From Candidatus Omnitrophota bacterium (lineage in GTDB: Bacteria > Omnitrophota > Gorgyraeia > Pluralincolimonadales > Pluralincolimonadaceae): a DNA stretch of 7,794 nt. Positions 5,338 to 7,794 of this stretch are shown here, in pieces (within the stretch, counting starts at the first letter, position 1; each line of letters starts with the position of its first letter). Location: contig JAGUXU010000160.1 in NCBI GenBank assembly GCA_020061685.1, positions 1 to 7,794 on the forward strand, read 5' to 3'. Position numbers and translations under genes: made by a program. The notes under the pieces are model-generated. The model ran no database searches, was not told the origin of the DNA, and saw only the letters and a program-made list of their open reading frames with translations.

Positions 5338-6351
5338 ATGGTTACTAAAAAAGCTCAATATATCAAAAAGCAGGTAAGGAAAGCAGGGATAATCGGCCTC
5401 GGTTCATATCTGCCGAAGAAGGTCCTGACCAACGCCGACCTCGAGAAGATGGTTGATACTTCGCACGAATGGATCATGACCCGTACCGGCATAGCCGAAC
5501 GCCGTATAGCCGACCCCAAAGAGGTGACCTCTGACCTGGCCGCTCACGCGGCCAAGCAGGCGTTAAGGAGCGCCAAGCTGGCGCCCGAGGACGTAGAGTT
5601 GATAATCCTCGCGACCATAACGCCGGATATGCAGTTTCCGGCTACCAGTTGTTTTGTCCAGACCAAGATAGGCGCGGCCAATGCCGCCTGCTTCGATATC
5701 AATGCCGCCTGCTCCGGTTTTATACACGGCCTGGTTATCGCCCAGCAATTCATCGCGAGCGGTACTTATGATAACGTCCTGGTCATCGGCGTAGAGCTCC
5801 TGTCGCGTTTCGTAGATTGGAAGGACCGGTCCACCTGCGTCTTATTCGGGGACGGTGCCGGCGCCGCGGTCGTCGCTCCCGTGAAGTCCGGCGGGATAAT
5901 CTCCTCATATTTGGGAGCCGATGGCAATAAAAGCGACCTGTTGATGTTTCCCGCCGGCGGTTCGCGCATGCCCGCATCGCATAAGACGGTAAGCGAAGGG
6001 ATGCACTATTTGAAGATGCAGGGGAACGACGTGTTCAAATACGCTGTCCGCGTCATGGCCGACGCAGCCCATAAGGCGATGAAAAGAGCCGGGCTTGCCC
6101 CTAAAGATATAGATTGCGTCATACCGCATCAGGCGAACATCAGGATAATCGAAGCGGTAATCCAGAGAGTCGGCGTTCCTATGGAAAAGGTCTTTGTGAA
6201 CGTGGACAGGTACGGAAATATGTCCGCCGCCTCGGCTATTGTAGCCCTGTGCGAAGCGGTCAATGAGGGCCGCGTCAAGAAGGGCGATACCGTCCTCTTG
6301 GTGGCCTTCGGCAGCGGTTTTGTATGGGGTTCCTGCATAATTAAATGGTAG
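5338..6351 (+). CDS. fabH: 3-oxoacyl-ACP synthase III (KAS III)
   Basis: A 337-residue thiolase-fold enzyme that condenses an acyl-CoA primer with malonyl-ACP to start fatty acid synthesis. The catalytic triad is complete: C125 in NAACSGF, H264 in IPHQANIRI and N294 in YGNMSAAS. The CoA-binding pair corresponding to E. coli W32 and R36 is present as W45 and R49. All landmarks up to C125 are shifted by 13 from E. coli because of an N-terminal extension, MVTKKAQYIKKQVR, before the usual KAGIIGLGSYLP opening. No alternative ATG, GTG or TTG exists in that stretch, so the longer start is retained. It begins 1 nt after the plsX stop; GGAGG at 5315-5319 is 18 bases away and probably too distant, so coupling is likely. 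The primer (acetyl or branched acyl-CoA) cannot be read from the sequence. Confidence 0.96.
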   Translation: MVTKKAQYIKKQVRKAGIIGLGSYLPKKVLTNADLEKMVDTSHEWIMTRTGIAERRIADPKEVTSDLAAHAAKQALRSAKLAPEDVELIILATITPDMQFPATSCFVQTKIGAANAACFDINAACSGFIHGLVIAQQFIASGTYDNVLVIGVELLSRFVDWKDRSTCVLFGDGAGAAVVAPVKSGGIISSYLGADGNKSDLLMFPAGGSRMPASHKTVSEGMHYLKMQGNDVFKYAVRVMADAAHKAMKRAGLAPKDIDCVIPHQANIRIIEAVIQRVGVPMEKVFVNVDRYGNMSAASAIVALCEAVNEGRVKKGDTVLLVAFGSGFVWGSCIIKW

Positions 6352-7274
6352 ACCTCGCCTTGATCTTCCCGGGCCAGGGTGCCCAATATGTCGGGATGGG
6401 GAAGGAACTGTACGAGGGATTTCCCGCCGCGAAAGTGATCTACGAAAAAGCGAATGACGTCCTGGGGTTGAATATCGCCAAACTGTGTTTTGAAGGCCCC
6501 AAAGAAGAATTGACCCGGACGGATATATGCCAACCCGCTATTTTAGTCTCGTCAGTGGCCGCACTAAGGTCGCTGGAGTCGGTTTTATCCTCGCCTATCT
6601 CGCCGGCCGCCGTCCTGGGGTTAAGCCTTGGCGAGTATACCGCGTTAGTCTGCGCGGGCTCGTTAAGTTTTGAGAACGCCGTTTCTCTTGTGCGTAAACG
6701 CGGCCAGTTTATGGAAGAGGCATCGCGGCAGAATCCGGGCACCATGGCTTCCGTGATCGGCTTGTCTGTCGAGGAGACAAAGAAGGTCTGCGAGGAGACC
6801 GGGGCCGAGGTGGCTAATTTAAATTGTCCCGGACAGGTCGTCATCTCGGGCGCCAAAGAGAAGGTCGAAGCCGCCTCGGAATTGGCGAAGCAGAGGGGGG
6901 CAAAGAGGGCCATACCACTGGACGTAAGCGGCGCCTTCCATTCGAGCCTGATGCAGGCCGCTGCGGACAGGTTGAGAGCGGAGATCGATAATATAGAAAT
7001 AAAAGCGCCGAAGATAAAGGTAGTGACAAATGTCAGCGCTAAATATGAACTTACGCCGCAGGAGATAAAGGATAACCTGGTCTCTCAGGTCAAATCATCG
7101 GTCCTGTGGGAGGACTCGATAAGATATCTGGCGGGACAGGGAGTCAGGAGGTTCATAGAGGTGGGGCCGGGCAAGGTCCTATCGGGGCTGTTACGCAGGA
7201 TAGACCCCGCCCTCGAGGCTTATAATGTGGAAAATCCGGCTGATATCGCAGCCGTAAAAGAGGTCATCTCGTAG
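6345..7274 (+). CDS. fabD: Malonyl-CoA:ACP transacylase
   Basis: A 309-residue enzyme that moves malonyl groups from CoA to acyl carrier protein, supplying the extender for FabH and the elongating synthases. Visible marks are FPGQGAQYVGMGK (8-20), the nucleophile elbow GLSLGEYTAL with S94, R119 in RKRGQF (equivalent to E. coli R117, which binds the malonyl carboxylate), H199 in GAFHSSLM as the catalytic base, and GPGKVLSGLLRR near the C-terminus. Length is typical. It overlaps the end of fabH by 7 nt and has no good Shine-Dalgarno of its own, so translation is probably coupled. Placement between fabH and fabG is the classic fab cluster order. Confidence 0.97.
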   Translation: MVDLALIFPGQGAQYVGMGKELYEGFPAAKVIYEKANDVLGLNIAKLCFEGPKEELTRTDICQPAILVSSVAALRSLESVLSSPISPAAVLGLSLGEYTALVCAGSLSFENAVSLVRKRGQFMEEASRQNPGTMASVIGLSVEETKKVCEETGAEVANLNCPGQVVISGAKEKVEAASELAKQRGAKRAIPLDVSGAFHSSLMQAAADRLRAEIDNIEIKAPKIKVVTNVSAKYELTPQEIKDNLVSQVKSSVLWEDSIRYLAGQGVRRFIEVGPGKVLSGLLRRIDPALEAYNVENPADIAAVKEVIS

Positions 7275-7278
7275 GAGG
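7274..7278 (+). promoter_or_regulatory. Ribosome binding site of fabG
   Basis: GGAGG begins at the last base of the fabD stop codon (TAG at 7272-7274) and lies 8 bases before the ATG at 7287, an ideal spacing. It decides the fabG start. Confidence 0.85.
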
Positions 7279-7286
7279 CAAAAAAG

Positions 7287-7794
7287 ATGCTTTTAAAAGA
7301 TAGGGTGGCTTTAGTCACCGGCGGAGCAAGGGGGATAGGGCGGGATATGGCGCTTCTCTTCGCTCAGGAGGGCTCGGATGTCGCCATCTGCGATGTCAAT
7401 CAGGAAGCCCTTGACGCCACCAGGAAAGAGATAGAGGCCCTGGGCCGCCGCGCCGAAGGTTTTGTCGTCGATGTCACGAACCTGGCACAGGTGGAGGAGA
7501 TGGTCAACAAAATCCTTGACAAATTTCAGAAAATTGATATACTCGTAAACAACGCAGGCATAACCAGAGACGGCCTTATTGTCAGGATGAGCGAGAAGGA
7601 TTTCGACTCGGTCATCGCCGTAAACCTAAAAGGCACATTTAATTGCACCAAGAGCGTCTCCAAGGTTATGATGAAGCAAAGGTACGGCAGGATAATCTCC
7701 ATCGCCTCGATAATTGGGATTATGGGCAATGCCGGCCAGGCCAATTACGCCGCGTCCAAAGCGGGTATAATAGGCCTGACGAAGAGCGTGGCTA
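7287..7794 (+). CDS. fabG: 3-oxoacyl-ACP reductase FabG (partial, 3' end outside window)
   Basis: The first 169 codons of a short-chain dehydrogenase/reductase that reduces 3-ketoacyl-ACP to 3-hydroxyacyl-ACP; full-length FabG is usually about 245 residues. The Rossmann glycine motif TGGARGIG (11-18), NNAG (88-91) and the complete catalytic tetrad N113, S141, Y154, K158 (in QANYAASKAG) are present. NAGITRDGLIVRM and GRIISIASIIGIMGN closely follow FabG rather than other SDRs, and the position after fabD agrees. The second beta strand ends in D36 (VAICDVN), a residue that in classical SDRs often favours NADH, while R15 in the glycine loop is the basic residue seen in NADPH-using FabG. The window ends after the active-site helix; acpP would be expected downstream. 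Confidence 0.95.
   Translation, partial: MLLKDRVALVTGGARGIGRDMALLFAQEGSDVAICDVNQEALDATRKEIEALGRRAEGFVVDVTNLAQVEEMVNKILDKFQKIDILVNNAGITRDGLIVRMSEKDFDSVIAVNLKGTFNCTKSVSKVMMKQRYGRIISIASIIGIMGNAGQANYAASKAGIIGLTKSVA

Noticed and set aside
5947..5960. CCCGCCGGCGG in fabH as a copy of the recG repeat
   Set aside because: It encodes the conserved FPAGGSR segment of FabH, with no extra residues and no second hairpin.

Overview
The window reads as ordinary bacterial chromosome of roughly 50-55% GC. One ribosomal protein gene (rpmB) lies on the minus strand, followed by a tightly packed block of nine plus-strand genes: recG, rsmD, coaD, a DUF177/YceD gene, rpmF, plsX, fabH, fabD and a fabG cut off by the window end. 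All are intact apart from fabG. Frequent ATA (Ile) and AGG (Arg) codons in a mid-GC genome, the recG-to-fabG gene order and a GC-rich palindrome inside recG remind me of uncultured candidate-phylum genomes, with Omnitrophota-like the best guess. No marker in the window proves this, so treat the assignment as weak.

Region 1 (1-543): rpmB with a strong Shine-Dalgarno and a good sigma70-type promoter, both on the minus strand. The roughly 300-base gap between rpmB and recG is not empty. It holds a long imperfect inverted repeat (313-484) with a GC-rich core, immediately followed by a second long hairpin (487-536). That hairpin ends 7 bases before the recG start codon, and recG has no visible Shine-Dalgarno.

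Region 2 (544-4350): DNA repair and rRNA/ribosome/CoA genes. RecG remodels stalled forks, RsmD methylates 16S rRNA, and CoaD makes dephospho-CoA, the precursor of the CoA and acyl carrier protein cofactor. YceD supports 23S rRNA accumulation and L32 is a 50S protein. Gaps are 2 and 6 nt, then a 4-nt overlap, then a 23-nt gap holding the rpmF ribosome binding site.

Region 3 (4347-7794): phospholipid and type II fatty acid synthesis. PlsX makes acyl-phosphate from acyl-ACP. FabD makes malonyl-ACP, FabH starts the chain and FabG reduces the 3-keto group. Genes overlap or are 1-12 nt apart, so the whole plus-strand block is probably one operon linking ribosome growth, CoA supply and membrane lipid synthesis. 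No intrinsic terminator is visible in it.

The most unusual signals are the in-frame double-hairpin repeat in recG (2027-2066), which adds about twelve residues to a loop of the helicase, and the paired structured elements upstream of recG. I found no defence system, CRISPR array, transposase or tRNA.
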